64,000 nt of DNA from Cellvibrio sp. KY-GH-1 (GTDB taxonomy: Bacteria; Pseudomonadota; Gammaproteobacteria; Pseudomonadales; Cellvibrionaceae). This document shows, in pieces, positions 1 through 9,322 of the stretch. The notes beneath the pieces were generated by a model. The model was not told the DNA's origin and did no database searches. It saw nothing but the letters and a program-made list of their open reading frames with translations. The stretch's first letter is position 1. Every line of letters begins with the position of its first letter. The DNA is taken from NCBI RefSeq assembly GCF_008806975.1, contig NZ_CP031728.1, forward strand, positions 3,741,501 to 3,805,500, read 5' to 3'. The translations under genes were made by a program, and so were the position numbers.

Positions 1-138
1 TATATCGGCTGATTCGATTAAGGTTATTTTCGTGTTGCTGCCATGCAAAATATTGCTGAGCAAACTGGCTGCCATCCAACCCGCCGTACCACCACCAACA
101 ATACAAATTGATCCCAGCGGATTTTCCGTTCGCTTCAT
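1..138 (-). CDS. Tryptophan halogenase-family flavoprotein, N-terminal fragment
   Basis: The window edge cuts this gene; only the first 46 codons are visible. It starts with ATG at 138 and carries a dinucleotide-binding glycine motif (IVGGGTAGWMAAS, about residues 13-25) followed by a beta strand ending in IES. This is the FAD-binding start of the flavin-dependent tryptophan halogenase family and closely resembles the start of the next gene upstream. The two genes are 12 bp apart on the same strand, so they are probably co-transcribed paralogues. Family members beside TonB receptors in polysaccharide degraders are common, but their substrate is usually unknown. The family call is firm for so short a piece; actual halogenation cannot be judged. 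Confidence 0.8.
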   Translation of the reverse strand, partial: MKRTENPLGSICIVGGGTAGWMAASLLSNILHGSNTKITLIESADI

Positions 139-150
139 AAATTGTTTGCC

Positions 151-1665
151 TTATGCCATGGACATCTTGCAATGCTGATCAATAAATTCCTGATGACTCG
201 GCAAATCGGCAACGGCATTCGCTATCGAACTGCGCATAGCGGCCAAGCTTTGCTTGAGGTAATCGGCATTTAATCGGTCAACATTTTGGTTGTAAATTTT
301 TGGATAGAGATTAAATCCGCTGTAAATTGCCAGCCAGGAATCTGGATGAAAAATCTCCCAGGGGTAATGTAACAAATCCCCTTGTTCACTATAGGCGGTA
401 ATTTTTTGCTGTAACGGATCGGGCACTGCCATAGCTCGGCAATAACGCCAGAATTCTGAATCATCGCGTTGATTAAGCTTGTAATGCAGAATAATAAAAT
501 CGCGAATACGCTCCCACTCAATAGCGGTCACTTGATTAAAGTGATCAATTTTTTCCTGATTAAAAAATGCATAAGGGAATGACCCGCAAATTTTTTCAAT
601 CCCGGTTTCAATCAAGGCAATGCTGGTACTTTCCAGCGGCTCAAGGAATCCAGCAGCAAGGCCGAGCGCAATACAATTTTTATTCCAGGCCTGGGCGCGA
701 CGCCCGGCAGTAAACTGGAATTTACGCGGCGCATGCAACACCTTGCCATCAATATGCTGTAACAGTGTCGCTTCCGCCTGCTCATCATCAATAAAATTAC
801 TGGCATACACATGGCCATTACCCTGGCGATGCTGCAACGGAATTTTCCATTGCCAACCACTGCCATGGGCTATTGAAACGGTGCGTACCGCCGGCTCACC
901 CACCAATTCCGATTGCACCGCCATAGCGCGGTCACACAGCAGCCATTGGCTCCAATCGATATAAGGTGTTTTTAAACTATCCGCAATTAGCAGCCCATTA
1001 AAACCTGTGCAATCAATAAATAGTTCGGCCGCAATATAGCGCTCGTCGTCCAACGTCAAACTGTCAATAAAGCCGGTATCCGGATGCAAATTAACCGAGG
1101 TGATTTTTGCATCTATGTGGGTAACGCCTTTTGTAAGCGCGTGTTCGCGCATCAATTTAGCAAATAGCGCGGCATCAAAATGCAATGCCCAATCAAAAAC
1201 AGATAACGGCGACGAAGGTCGCTCTGCTGGAAAAGTAAATTTATTCGCGCGCGCCATGGCAATACCCAGCGAATATTTCTCCAATTCCGCCGCGTCACCT
1301 GCCTGTTGTAACTTGAGCCAGTAATGATGGAAGCGAATGCCATTTGCTTCATGACCGAACAGGCCAAACGGATGGATAAACGACGTGTGCGGTTTATACC
1401 AATCCTTAAATTCAATCCCCAGTTTTACCGTGGCATTAGTCTTGCGCATCACTTCCATGTCATCCATTCCCAGTGACTGATAAAAACGGCGCAAGGTGGG
1501 GATAGTTGCTTCACCTACGCCCACAGTACCTATCACACTGGATTCAATGACCGTTATACGAATATCAGTTTTGGAAAAATGCTGGCTAAGTTTGGCAGCC
1601 GCCATCCAGCCTGCGGTACCACCACCGGCGATCACTATGGATTTAACTTGATAATTACTATTCAC
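151..1665 (-). CDS. Tryptophan halogenase-family FAD-dependent protein
   Basis: A flavoprotein of about 504 residues. The GGGTAGW motif at residues 14-20 binds FAD. The family motif WxWxIP is present as GWQWKIP, and a lysine in ATVKLGIEF sits where the catalytic lysine of PrnA-type halogenases lies. I chose a GTG start at 1665 because GGAG precedes it at good spacing; the longer reading frame to 1710 has no such site and adds a hydrophobic tail before the FAD motif. The gene lies downstream of a TonB receptor and 12 bp before a paralogue. Similar genes occur in sugar-utilisation regulons of Cellvibrio, Xanthomonas and Caulobacter relatives. Whether it halogenates tryptophan or another ligand is unknown. 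Confidence 0.85.
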   Translation of the reverse strand: MNSNYQVKSIVIAGGGTAGWMAAAKLSQHFSKTDIRITVIESSVIGTVGVGEATIPTLRRFYQSLGMDDMEVMRKTNATVKLGIEFKDWYKPHTSFIHPFGLFGHEANGIRFHHYWLKLQQAGDAAELEKYSLGIAMARANKFTFPAERPSSPLSVFDWALHFDAALFAKLMREHALTKGVTHIDAKITSVNLHPDTGFIDSLTLDDERYIAAELFIDCTGFNGLLIADSLKTPYIDWSQWLLCDRAMAVQSELVGEPAVRTVSIAHGSGWQWKIPLQHRQGNGHVYASNFIDDEQAEATLLQHIDGKVLHAPRKFQFTAGRRAQAWNKNCIALGLAAGFLEPLESTSIALIETGIEKICGSFPYAFFNQEKIDHFNQVTAIEWERIRDFIILHYKLNQRDDSEFWRYCRAMAVPDPLQQKITAYSEQGDLLHYPWEIFHPDSWLAIYSGFNLYPKIYNQNVDRLNADYLKQSLAAMRSSIANAVADLPSHQEFIDQHCKMSMA

Positions 1666-1782
1666 AATGACTCCACATTTGAAGATGCGAACAAAAAACA
1701 ATAACGCCACGACGATTACTCGCCGTGGCGTTATCTTGCCTTAACTCAGGCTTGAGTTTCCAACCACTTATGAGTCAAGTGA

Positions 1783-4700
1783 TTAGAAGTTCACACGAGT
1801 ACCCAAAGCCCAACGCGCTTCGTAAATGTTTTGGAAGGCTTTTTGCTCTTTGTACTCCAGATAAGTTTGCTGGAATTCCTCAGTGATGTTGGAACCGTTG
1901 AGGTATACAGAAACATTATCGGTGATGTCATAGGTAACGTTCAGGTCGAGTTGACCGTAATCATCCTGATACAAGGCTTGCTCAGCAATTGCAGCATTGC
2001 CTTCGGCAACCAGTCGTGGTGAACGGAAGTTGTAAGCAAGACGCGCTGACAAGAACTCGTTTTCGAACCAACCAACAATGTTGTAGGTATCTTCAGAGTT
2101 GTTAATGAAAGGTAACTCTTTTCCATTAACGCCCTTCTTGTCTTGCGAACTATCGGATAGCGTGTAGTTTACGTCAAAGCCGAAATTTGATAAGAAGCCT
2201 TCAGTAATATCTGCGAATGCAACTTTAGCAGCCAGCTCAACGCCTTTCACTTTACCGCCAGTACCTTGAACTGGCGCACTAAAACGCCAGCCCTCTGCTG
2301 GACCATGATAGAGACCGTCAGCATCCAACTCTTTGATATAAATAGAATCAGTTTTAATAAAGCTGTCAATTTCAATATCAAATATAGTTGCACTTAATGC
2401 AGAGGCGCCACCTAAATACCACTCCACAGAAAGGTCAATATTTTCAGCACGTGTTGGATCCAGCTCCGGGTTACCCGCCAACGAACCACCACTAGTTACA
2501 CGCATACAATCACAATCATCGTTAAAAACACGCGCAACAGATTTCGCACCGCCCCATTGTAAGAGATTCAACGGCATCATGGTTTCACCGTAACCAAAAC
2601 GCACTTTCAGATCATCTGAAATGTCATAGGACATGTTCAAAGATGGCAACACATCGGTATAGCTGCGCTTAGTTACCACATCACCAGCATCGTAGTTAAC
2701 GCCAGAGTGAGGCACACCTTCGCCAGTCAAGTTTTGTAAAACCGTCAAATCGGTTTCAATAAACTTAACTCCTAATGTACCTTTCCAATCTCCTGCTGCA
2801 AAATCACCTTGAAGGAAGTAACTGAACTCATCAAGACCAACGCCATAACTTTGACCTGGCTGATTAAATTTAGTCTGCGCACCGAATACTTTTTCCTGGT
2901 ACTTGAGGGTGTCATCAAACGCACGTGGATCAGCAACCCAAACACCAGGGAGACCTTTGACTGGACCAAAATCATCCATCCAAATTACATCGTTGTGTTG
3001 ATCCAAACGGGTCGGTGGCAACAGGGTGTAATTCACAAATGCACCATTAACCATCTCACCCTGCGCTTTAGTGGGGTCACACTCTGACGTACCAGCAAAC
3101 TGGTCAACGGCTTTCCACTGGGCTGAACAGCCAGTGTCTGCAAAATTGGCAAAATATGAAAACGCTGAGTGATCTACTTCGCGCTCGCTTTGACGCAAAC
3201 CAAAATCTACGTTTGTGATAAAAGGAGTGTCATCAAACGCATAGCTCCACTTGGTGCTGAAAGTGTTCATAGTGCCGTCATCGTCAGTATTGTTCTCTGA
3301 CGAAATCGCACCTACATGATAAGAGTCAATATCTGCCATGTAGTCAGCAACACTCTTCATGCCCTGACCACCATTTACAACCTGGTCAAAGCCGCTGAAC
3401 ACAGGATGCTCACCCGACGCATCGTAATTGATACGCCAGTCAGTACCCCACATGCCGCCGGGAGAGTACTGAATAAAGCATCCGCCCTTATCGCCAGTTG
3501 CTGTACCCGGGATTGCATTGGAACCATTACAGTATTTGGCAGGAACCAAACCACCTGGGCCGGTAACCAGAGTATTCTGGTCAATGCTCATCATATCGCC
3601 TTCGATATAACCATGGCGCATGCTGGCAGTTGCATCAGCACGAGTTACACGTACGCTACCAGTCAATGGACCGCCGTTGTCGAAGTTCAGAGCAAGACTC
3701 AGGTTTTCTGATTCTTCCGTATTACGGTTGACCTGGGTGAATGACTGCACACGATAAGGTCTTGCACTAAAACTGTTAACGGTTGTCCAGGGAGTGCCGC
3801 CAGTGTAGATGTCTTCAAATTCTCTCAAGCGCTCGTTAGCGAATGCGTAATTGGTAAATGTCTGCCAACGGTTGTTGTGGGAGAAGCCCATGCGACGGTT
3901 GAAGCGGTCTTGCTTGCTGTAGAAATAATCTGCAACAACTTCTACTCCATCAGTAATATTTGCCTGGAAAGAAGCGTTAACGCCATCGCGGTTGCGCTCT
4001 TCTTCTTTATGGAACGCAGCAAAACCTTGCGGCATTACATAATGGACGTCCGCGTCTTGAGATGGAGTACTCCAAGAGAAGTTGCTATTTGCAGCCCCGA
4101 TACCACCGTTTTCTGAAGTATCAAAATAACCGTTGTAGTCTGTCGCCAGATTTTTCTCGGTAGTTACCGCGCTCACCAGGAAGCCGATATCTTCGTTATT
4201 CCAACCAATCAAACCGTTAACAGTTGGGTCGGTTTCCTTGCTAATGGAACCTTGGTCAAGCTCTGCACCACCGGCAAAAGTCCAACCTTCATCCAAATCA
4301 AAAGGACGACGGGTTTTCAAATCGATAGTACCCGAGATACCCAGAGCGGTGAGGTCTGCGCGGGTTGATTTATATACATCAGCACCCGACATCAATTGAG
4401 AAGGCAAATCACCAAAATCCGCGCCCGCACTATCAATTGTGGTTGCACTCAGGAATGTTTCGCCATTAAGCATTGTGGCAACGTTACTCAAACCACGAAT
4501 TTGTACCGGACCACCTTCACCCGCCGTTCGCTCAACCTGAATGCCAGGGATACGCTGTAAAGAGTCAGATACAGTAACGTCTGGCAACTTACCAATATCT
4601 TCTGCCGCAATACTATCCACTACGGAGTCAGCACTCCTTTTAGTGTTAATCGCAGTCTCCTGCGCTGCACGTACACCCTGAACCAGTACTTCTTCCACCG

Positions 4701-4809
4701 GCTCCTGCGCTTGCACGCCGGACGCAAATACGGCCAGGGTTGCTGCTGAACCGCACAGCATCAGCTTGCGGTTCACCGAGCGGATTGAATCTCTTAATTT
4801 GTTCGTCAT
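1783..4809 (-). CDS. TonB-dependent receptor, glycan-uptake type
   Basis: An outer-membrane TonB-dependent receptor of 1008 residues, within the normal size for the group found in Caulobacter, Xanthomonas and Cellvibrio. The start at 4809 follows AGAGGGAT at good spacing. It has a signal peptide ending near ASGVQAQ, a TonB-box-like segment (EEVLVQG), a plug domain with IGKLPDVTVSDSLQRIPGI and QIRGL, and a 22-strand-type barrel that ends in aromatic F, as expected for BAM assembly. It probably imports oligosaccharides released by extracellular enzymes such as the GH9 protein encoded upstream. Two LacI-type operators cover its promoter. The transported sugar cannot be read from the sequence. 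Confidence 0.9.
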   Translation of the reverse strand: MTNKLRDSIRSVNRKLMLCGSAATLAVFASGVQAQEPVEEVLVQGVRAAQETAINTKRSADSVVDSIAAEDIGKLPDVTVSDSLQRIPGIQVERTAGEGGPVQIRGLSNVATMLNGETFLSATTIDSAGADFGDLPSQLMSGADVYKSTRADLTALGISGTIDLKTRRPFDLDEGWTFAGGAELDQGSISKETDPTVNGLIGWNNEDIGFLVSAVTTEKNLATDYNGYFDTSENGGIGAANSNFSWSTPSQDADVHYVMPQGFAAFHKEEERNRDGVNASFQANITDGVEVVADYFYSKQDRFNRRMGFSHNNRWQTFTNYAFANERLREFEDIYTGGTPWTTVNSFSARPYRVQSFTQVNRNTEESENLSLALNFDNGGPLTGSVRVTRADATASMRHGYIEGDMMSIDQNTLVTGPGGLVPAKYCNGSNAIPGTATGDKGGCFIQYSPGGMWGTDWRINYDASGEHPVFSGFDQVVNGGQGMKSVADYMADIDSYHVGAISSENNTDDDGTMNTFSTKWSYAFDDTPFITNVDFGLRQSEREVDHSAFSYFANFADTGCSAQWKAVDQFAGTSECDPTKAQGEMVNGAFVNYTLLPPTRLDQHNDVIWMDDFGPVKGLPGVWVADPRAFDDTLKYQEKVFGAQTKFNQPGQSYGVGLDEFSYFLQGDFAAGDWKGTLGVKFIETDLTVLQNLTGEGVPHSGVNYDAGDVVTKRSYTDVLPSLNMSYDISDDLKVRFGYGETMMPLNLLQWGGAKSVARVFNDDCDCMRVTSGGSLAGNPELDPTRAENIDLSVEWYLGGASALSATIFDIEIDSFIKTDSIYIKELDADGLYHGPAEGWRFSAPVQGTGGKVKGVELAAKVAFADITEGFLSNFGFDVNYTLSDSSQDKKGVNGKELPFINNSEDTYNIVGWFENEFLSARLAYNFRSPRLVAEGNAAIAEQALYQDDYGQLDLNVTYDITDNVSVYLNGSNITEEFQQTYLEYKEQKAFQNIYEARWALGTRVNF

Positions 4810-4865
4810 GACTATCCCTCTAGCTATTTTAATGTTGATAAGCCTCTGCAACGCTGGAACCAATA

Positions 4866-4917
4866 GTCGACAACGTTGTCGACCGGAAACTTAAGCCCAA
4901 ATGGACAACGTTGTCAA
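4866..4917 (-). promoter_or_regulatory. Promoter with two LacI-family-type operators
   Basis: The 12-bp palindrome GACAACGTTGTC occurs twice: at 4869-4880, where it extends to an 18-bp perfect palindrome (4866-4883), and at 4904-4915. Centres are 35 bp apart. On the minus strand a perfect -35 TTGACA (4917-4912) lies inside the upstream operator; after a 17-bp spacer comes a weak -10 TTAAGT (4894-4889), which puts the predicted start near 4882 inside the second operator. Palindromes with a central CG are typical LacI-family sites. Repression of the TonB receptor gene, relieved by a sugar, is the natural reading. No LacI gene is in the window. Confidence 0.75.
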
Positions 4918-5308
4918 CACCGTGTAGAAATGAAACAAAATTTAAATTTGTAGGGTTTTCAACGACATAAGCTTATAAAACGAAAAGAACGAGGCGCCGG
5001 TTTACAAAAAAAAACATTGTCATGCAACCGGGCAGTGTAACTATGGACAATCTTTTTAAAATCGCAACCCACAAAAAAATATCTGACGCCAAAAAGAGAG
5101 AAAGTCCCCTTTTTTGATGCCAGATAATTCGAATTTACGGAAAATTGATTTTTAAGATTTAACAGATTTGCTGTTAATGACGAAATCGACTCAGCACCAG
5201 TACGAGATCTAGCACTACTGATTAACCAAGAACAAAAGATTAATCCGTAGAAATTTATCATTAATAAAGACAGCAATATTTCATTAACCATTCACGCAAT
5301 AGAAAAAA
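4918..5308. other. Intergenic stretch between the GH9 gene and the receptor promoter
   Basis: About 390 AT-rich bases without a convincing gene. A minus-strand reading frame of 110 codons (4959-5291) lacks a recognisable family, a good ribosome site and protein-like composition, so I leave it out. I see no clear terminator after the GH9 gene. Confidence 0.5.
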
Positions 5309-7801
5309 CTATTTTTTGTTGTTTAACTGATCTACCGCCAACGCCAGGAACATGTAATTGGCTTCTCCGCCACCCATTACATATTCGGTTTGTTGCCAGA
5401 AGAAGGGCCAGATTTTTAATTCGGGTAGATCCGGGCGAATTAATGCTGTGCCGGAAATTACGCCGCCGGGAATGTAAGACCAGTCGGCGCGGTTTACTCC
5501 ATAAGCGACTGTGGCTGAATTTGCGCCCACACCTGAGGCAAAACTTTGGGTGTTATCGCCTGGGTGCACGCCCAATACAAAATTCAGCGCATTCACGTAG
5601 GAATCAGTACCGGTGAATTGCGGCCAGGATTTGTGGAAAAAATATTGTTTAACACCGAAATCCTGAATGCTCCAGCCCGCGCCCCAAATATTAGGTTTGT
5701 ATGGTACACCGTAGGGCGATTCGGTTTTAGCGCGTTCATGCACGGTTTTTTGATAATTTTCAACCGCACTATTAATCGCGCCGGTAAATTTTTCATCGTT
5801 AATAGATGGCATTACCCGGCCAATTGCCCAACCGGTTTTTTCAATTTCTGCCACTATATTTTGCTGCAAGCCAATTAATTCCTTGCGATAAACATCGCTA
5901 TTGGTCGCCAGAATTAATTCAGCCAAAGCAAATACGCGCACATCCTGTCTTTTGGTATTAGGAGCGGCGATGCGATACAAATTTTGCGCCGCATCCAGGG
6001 CGTCTTTTGCCATTTGCGGATTGTAGGTTTTCAATACGCGCGCCGCTGCCGCTAAACCCGCCGCTACATCTAGCTCACGCTCGGGATTGTCTTCGGTAAA
6101 TACCCAGCGATCATCCGGCGTGCCGGATTTGCCATTTTTTACGTCGCCTTCTTTAAGTGATGGGTCATAGGGCAAATTATCGGTTTGCACCATGGCATCA
6201 CCCAGTAACACATATTGGCGAACCGTCGGTTCAATAATGCCGCGATACAAACGGCCCATGGCCTTGTAGCCACCCAGCACACTCAGCAAGCCGTGTTCGA
6301 TTTGTTGCAACGCATCGTTTTTGCCATCAGCAACATGAATTTCAACCAGTTTTTTATCCTGATCAATTAAAGTTGCATCGTGATTCAATCCAAATTCTTC
6401 CACCATAGTGGCGAGCAGCCACACAGTGCCCATTTGCGATTCTACGCGCAGGTCATAATCGCCCGCATCGTGCCAGCCACCCGCATTTAAACCAGGAACC
6501 CTTTCACCCGGCTTGAATTTAGTGCGCGTACTGCCGTCAGAAATATAACCGTCGATATGATTAAAATTGAGCGGCATCATGCGCGCATCATCCTGGTGAT
6601 CCAACCCATGCCACACACGATACTTTTCATTCACGCGCATATGGCACATCTGCACGGGTAAAAAATATTCCAGCGTCGGTTGCCAGGCGTGGCGCGATAG
6701 CACATCGTCGCCGATTTTAAACGCTTGCGAGGTTTTATCGCGGTAGCTGATTTGATACATGCCTGGCGTTTTGATATCGGAGAAATCGTAGGTCATGTAT
6801 TGGTAGCGCAGGAAATTGCCCCAAGGTTTTACTTTGGCCTTTTTAACTTCTGTTTTTCCATTTTCCGACAGTCGATAAATTTTTATTTCGGACGCTTTGG
6901 TATCGCGTTTGTCTTGCTCGATGACGACCTGTTTGGATTGTGCCGTACCATAACCCAATTGTGATACCTGAATCACCGGATCATAGGTCCAGTTTTTAAT
7001 CACATGTGGCGTTACCACCCATTCCAATGCGCCTTTGGTTTTTTCTGCCGGAATAACACCGCGCATTATGTACCAACCGTTATTGTGATTGGCGCGGCCA
7101 TCCCACAATTCCAATTCGCCGGTTTTACTTTCAATGGTCATGCGCTGTTTGTCCGCATCGGGCGCGACAATTAATTTTTTCCCCGTCGCCAGCGCCGCCG
7201 TTAAAAACTCGCCGTGAGGATTCACCAATGGGCCGTTGGGTTGCTGCGGAAAAATACCGCTCTGTTCATCCAGCAGCCAGGATTTACCAAAAAACTCCCC
7301 CGGGAAAATTTCAAAGTTAAAGCCAATTTTTCCCACCCACTCTTGCGGCAAGGGCTTTTCCAAATCCACACTGATTTTAAATTGGTTGTCTTTCAGCGCG
7401 GTCACATTGACCTGATAGGTAAATTTTAAATCCGGATAAATAATCGGGTTAAAACCTTTGCGATCTTTACTTGGGTCCGGGTAGGAAAGTGTCTGGCTAA
7501 TTGTCTGTGTTTTTTTATCAACGGTTTGCTTGCCACCCACCGGCATGGGCGACCACTGGCCCGGGGAAATTTCCAGGCGCAAATCGCCATTGGCGGCCAC
7601 CCGACTGCCATGTTGGATTACCGTTACCCCGGTTTGATGGCCATCAGGATAGATATCGCTAAACACGGTGACATTTAGTCCCTGCATTTCAAAATAATCC
7701 TGATTATTCAGAGCTAACGTATCCGCCCAAATGAGGGGGGCGGAAACGATGCTCGCCATCAACAAGGCAAGGGCCGATTTTTTCAAGGCAGGTATTTTCA
7801 T
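5309..7801 (-). CDS. Glycoside hydrolase family 9 protein (cellulase family), secreted
   Basis: An 830-residue secreted enzyme. The signal peptide ends near residue 26 (LIWA). An Ig-like domain typical of the N-terminus of many GH9 enzymes starts around residue 275 (IQVSQLGYG), followed by the (alpha/alpha)6 catalytic domain. The GH9 nucleophile/base motif DAGD is at residues 445-448 and the likely general acid is Glu813 in GGGEANY near the C-terminus. Both catalytic elements are present, so it should hydrolyse beta-1,4-linked glucan or a related oligosaccharide. No carbohydrate-binding module is seen. About 250 residues before the Ig-like domain match no domain I can name. Endo- or exo-action cannot be told from sequence alone. 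Confidence 0.85.
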   Translation of the reverse strand: MKIPALKKSALALLMASIVSAPLIWADTLALNNQDYFEMQGLNVTVFSDIYPDGHQTGVTVIQHGSRVAANGDLRLEISPGQWSPMPVGGKQTVDKKTQTISQTLSYPDPSKDRKGFNPIIYPDLKFTYQVNVTALKDNQFKISVDLEKPLPQEWVGKIGFNFEIFPGEFFGKSWLLDEQSGIFPQQPNGPLVNPHGEFLTAALATGKKLIVAPDADKQRMTIESKTGELELWDGRANHNNGWYIMRGVIPAEKTKGALEWVVTPHVIKNWTYDPVIQVSQLGYGTAQSKQVVIEQDKRDTKASEIKIYRLSENGKTEVKKAKVKPWGNFLRYQYMTYDFSDIKTPGMYQISYRDKTSQAFKIGDDVLSRHAWQPTLEYFLPVQMCHMRVNEKYRVWHGLDHQDDARMMPLNFNHIDGYISDGSTRTKFKPGERVPGLNAGGWHDAGDYDLRVESQMGTVWLLATMVEEFGLNHDATLIDQDKKLVEIHVADGKNDALQQIEHGLLSVLGGYKAMGRLYRGIIEPTVRQYVLLGDAMVQTDNLPYDPSLKEGDVKNGKSGTPDDRWVFTEDNPERELDVAAGLAAAARVLKTYNPQMAKDALDAAQNLYRIAAPNTKRQDVRVFALAELILATNSDVYRKELIGLQQNIVAEIEKTGWAIGRVMPSINDEKFTGAINSAVENYQKTVHERAKTESPYGVPYKPNIWGAGWSIQDFGVKQYFFHKSWPQFTGTDSYVNALNFVLGVHPGDNTQSFASGVGANSATVAYGVNRADWSYIPGGVISGTALIRPDLPELKIWPFFWQQTEYVMGGGEANYMFLALAVDQLNNKK

Positions 7802-7967
7802 TTAAATTGTCTCGAGCTGTTTTTGTTATGTGTATCTACCAATCATAGCAACTGGCATACAAGTCAGGCATCGCAGAGAATAAACCTGACTCAGCGCACG
7901 AGCACACTCAAATTTGTGGATATATGTTAAATAGTGTTAAAGCAAAAGTTGCTGTTACACCAGATTA

Positions 7968-8396
7968 TTATTGGTAAACCACATCTTTATAGGCGGGCGC
8001 CAACAGCGCCAGCAACCGGTTTTGAGTCGCTACCGGAACACCGCGTTTTTCCATCGCCAGAATCAGGTCATCCACTATCGCGTTAAATTCGGTGTTGGTG
8101 TAGTTGTGGCCCGCATGAACCTGCTGCATATTTTCATTGTTGTAATCGGAGGGGCCACCAGAAAGCTCACAAATGTAATCGCTCAAGCCTTTTTTAAAGT
8201 GCTGCATATTTACGCCCTTGTAACGCGGCTTCACGCGTTCGTCTTTAGCGATAACAAAAATTAATTCACGTACAATATTGTCTATGCCTTCGTATTGGCC
8301 AAGCTCGTCATAGAGGGATTTTTTTGTACCATTAACGCAAGCGGCAAGGAACAGTGCCGCTATTAGACTGGCAATCATTAACCCGTGTGTGCGCAT
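7968..8396 (-). CDS. Group 1 truncated haemoglobin with lipoprotein signal
   Basis: The 142-residue product begins with a short hydrophobic segment and a lipobox (LAAC), so it should be a lipid-anchored envelope protein. The rest is a 2/2 (truncated) globin: SLYDELGQYEGIDNIV is the usual opening of group 1, and His in VHAGHNYT matches the proximal haem ligand. ATG at 8396 is chosen over the longer frame because AGGGAG precedes it and the lipobox then falls correctly. It starts 2 bp after the stop of the DUF3034 gene, so the two are co-transcribed. Family members bind O2 or NO; an export signal is unusual, since most are cytosolic. Confidence 0.85.
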   Translation of the reverse strand: MRTHGLMIASLIAALFLAACVNGTKKSLYDELGQYEGIDNIVRELIFVIAKDERVKPRYKGVNMQHFKKGLSDYICELSGGPSDYNNENMQQVHAGHNYTNTEFNAIVDDLILAMEKRGVPVATQNRLLALLAPAYKDVVYQ

Positions 8397-8398
8397 GG

Positions 8399-9277
8399 CT
8401 AAAAACTCCCTTGAACGGATAGGTACCAACCTGTCTGGTCTTTAAACGTGGCAACCTCACCGAGATCCACCCAAGCGGCAACCACAGCAATATTGCGCGA
8501 GGGAAACCAGCCGACAAATGCTGTTTGCCAATCGTCCTCTTTTATAAATGAAAGGTTGTTGGGTTTTTGGCGATATTCAGTTCCCAGTAACCAATGTTTA
8601 TTCAACAACAGGCCGGCAGAAATTTCCGGTAGAACTTCTTTATCATCATTTTTATCGCCACCAAAGCCTACTAACCCGGTTTGATTGGCATTGGTGTAAC
8701 GCAAATTGGCATTGAGTAATAGATTGCGGTTAAACAATCCACCAAGAAAAACCTTGGTCGCTGTTACATTAATATCAGTCCCCGAATCGCTTTTTGCACC
8801 GACTGCACCGGGCACCAAAAAATCCAGATTTTCTTTGTGCTGCACGGCCACACTAATTTGCGGAATCGGCGTATAAATTAAATCGCCCACCACACGCAGT
8901 TTGGCCGAATAAATTCGCTGGCTAATCGAGTCGGTTGGCAAGCTCAATGCAGCGGTAAGTGAATCATGAGTGAGTTTTTGTTGTGCGACCGACAATTCCA
9001 GACGATTGCGCCAGCTCCAGCTTGCGCCAAATACTTCAAGCTGATAATCGCCAGTATCCACATAACTCGCAAACGCAGTACCGCCCTGCTCCTCCTGCGC
9101 ACCATAACCAGAGATGACCGCCATAGGCACTATGCCACCACCCGCTGGGCCTTCAATCGTTGAAGCTCCACCCGTTACCAGCAAGCGGCTGCGCGATATT
9201 TTTTTATCGCTCTCTAACGTCGCCGCGGAAACGCTGGTGGTGAAGCACAGTAAAGCAATTAACCCGCCGATGTTCAT
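8399..9277 (-). CDS. DUF3034 family outer-membrane-like protein
   Basis: A protein of 292 residues with a signal peptide (cleavage near SVSAAT) and many alternating beta-strand segments, ending in the aromatic SVQGSF typical of outer-membrane barrels. The middle (LLVTGGASTIEGPAGGGIVP) resembles the DUF3034 family, whose function is not known. ATG at 9277 has GGAGT upstream; the extra nine codons of the longer frame are unlikely. It sits between the GGDEF-EAL gene and the truncated-haemoglobin gene, and the latter follows after 2 bp. The context suggests an envelope component of a redox-linked signalling cluster. Confidence 0.7.
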   Translation of the reverse strand: MNIGGLIALLCFTTSVSAATLESDKKISRSRLLVTGGASTIEGPAGGGIVPMAVISGYGAQEEQGGTAFASYVDTGDYQLEVFGASWSWRNRLELSVAQQKLTHDSLTAALSLPTDSISQRIYSAKLRVVGDLIYTPIPQISVAVQHKENLDFLVPGAVGAKSDSGTDINVTATKVFLGGLFNRNLLLNANLRYTNANQTGLVGFGGDKNDDKEVLPEISAGLLLNKHWLLGTEYRQKPNNLSFIKEDDWQTAFVGWFPSRNIAVVAAWVDLGEVATFKDQTGWYLSVQGSF

Positions 9278-9322
9278 GTTGATTACTCCACTAACGCACT
9301 TCACTTAATCCACCTCGAGTAT

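Noticed and set aside
4959..5291. Minus-strand frame of 110 codons upstream of the TonB receptor
   Set aside because: No family, no ribosome site and AT-driven composition; it fills the promoter gap.
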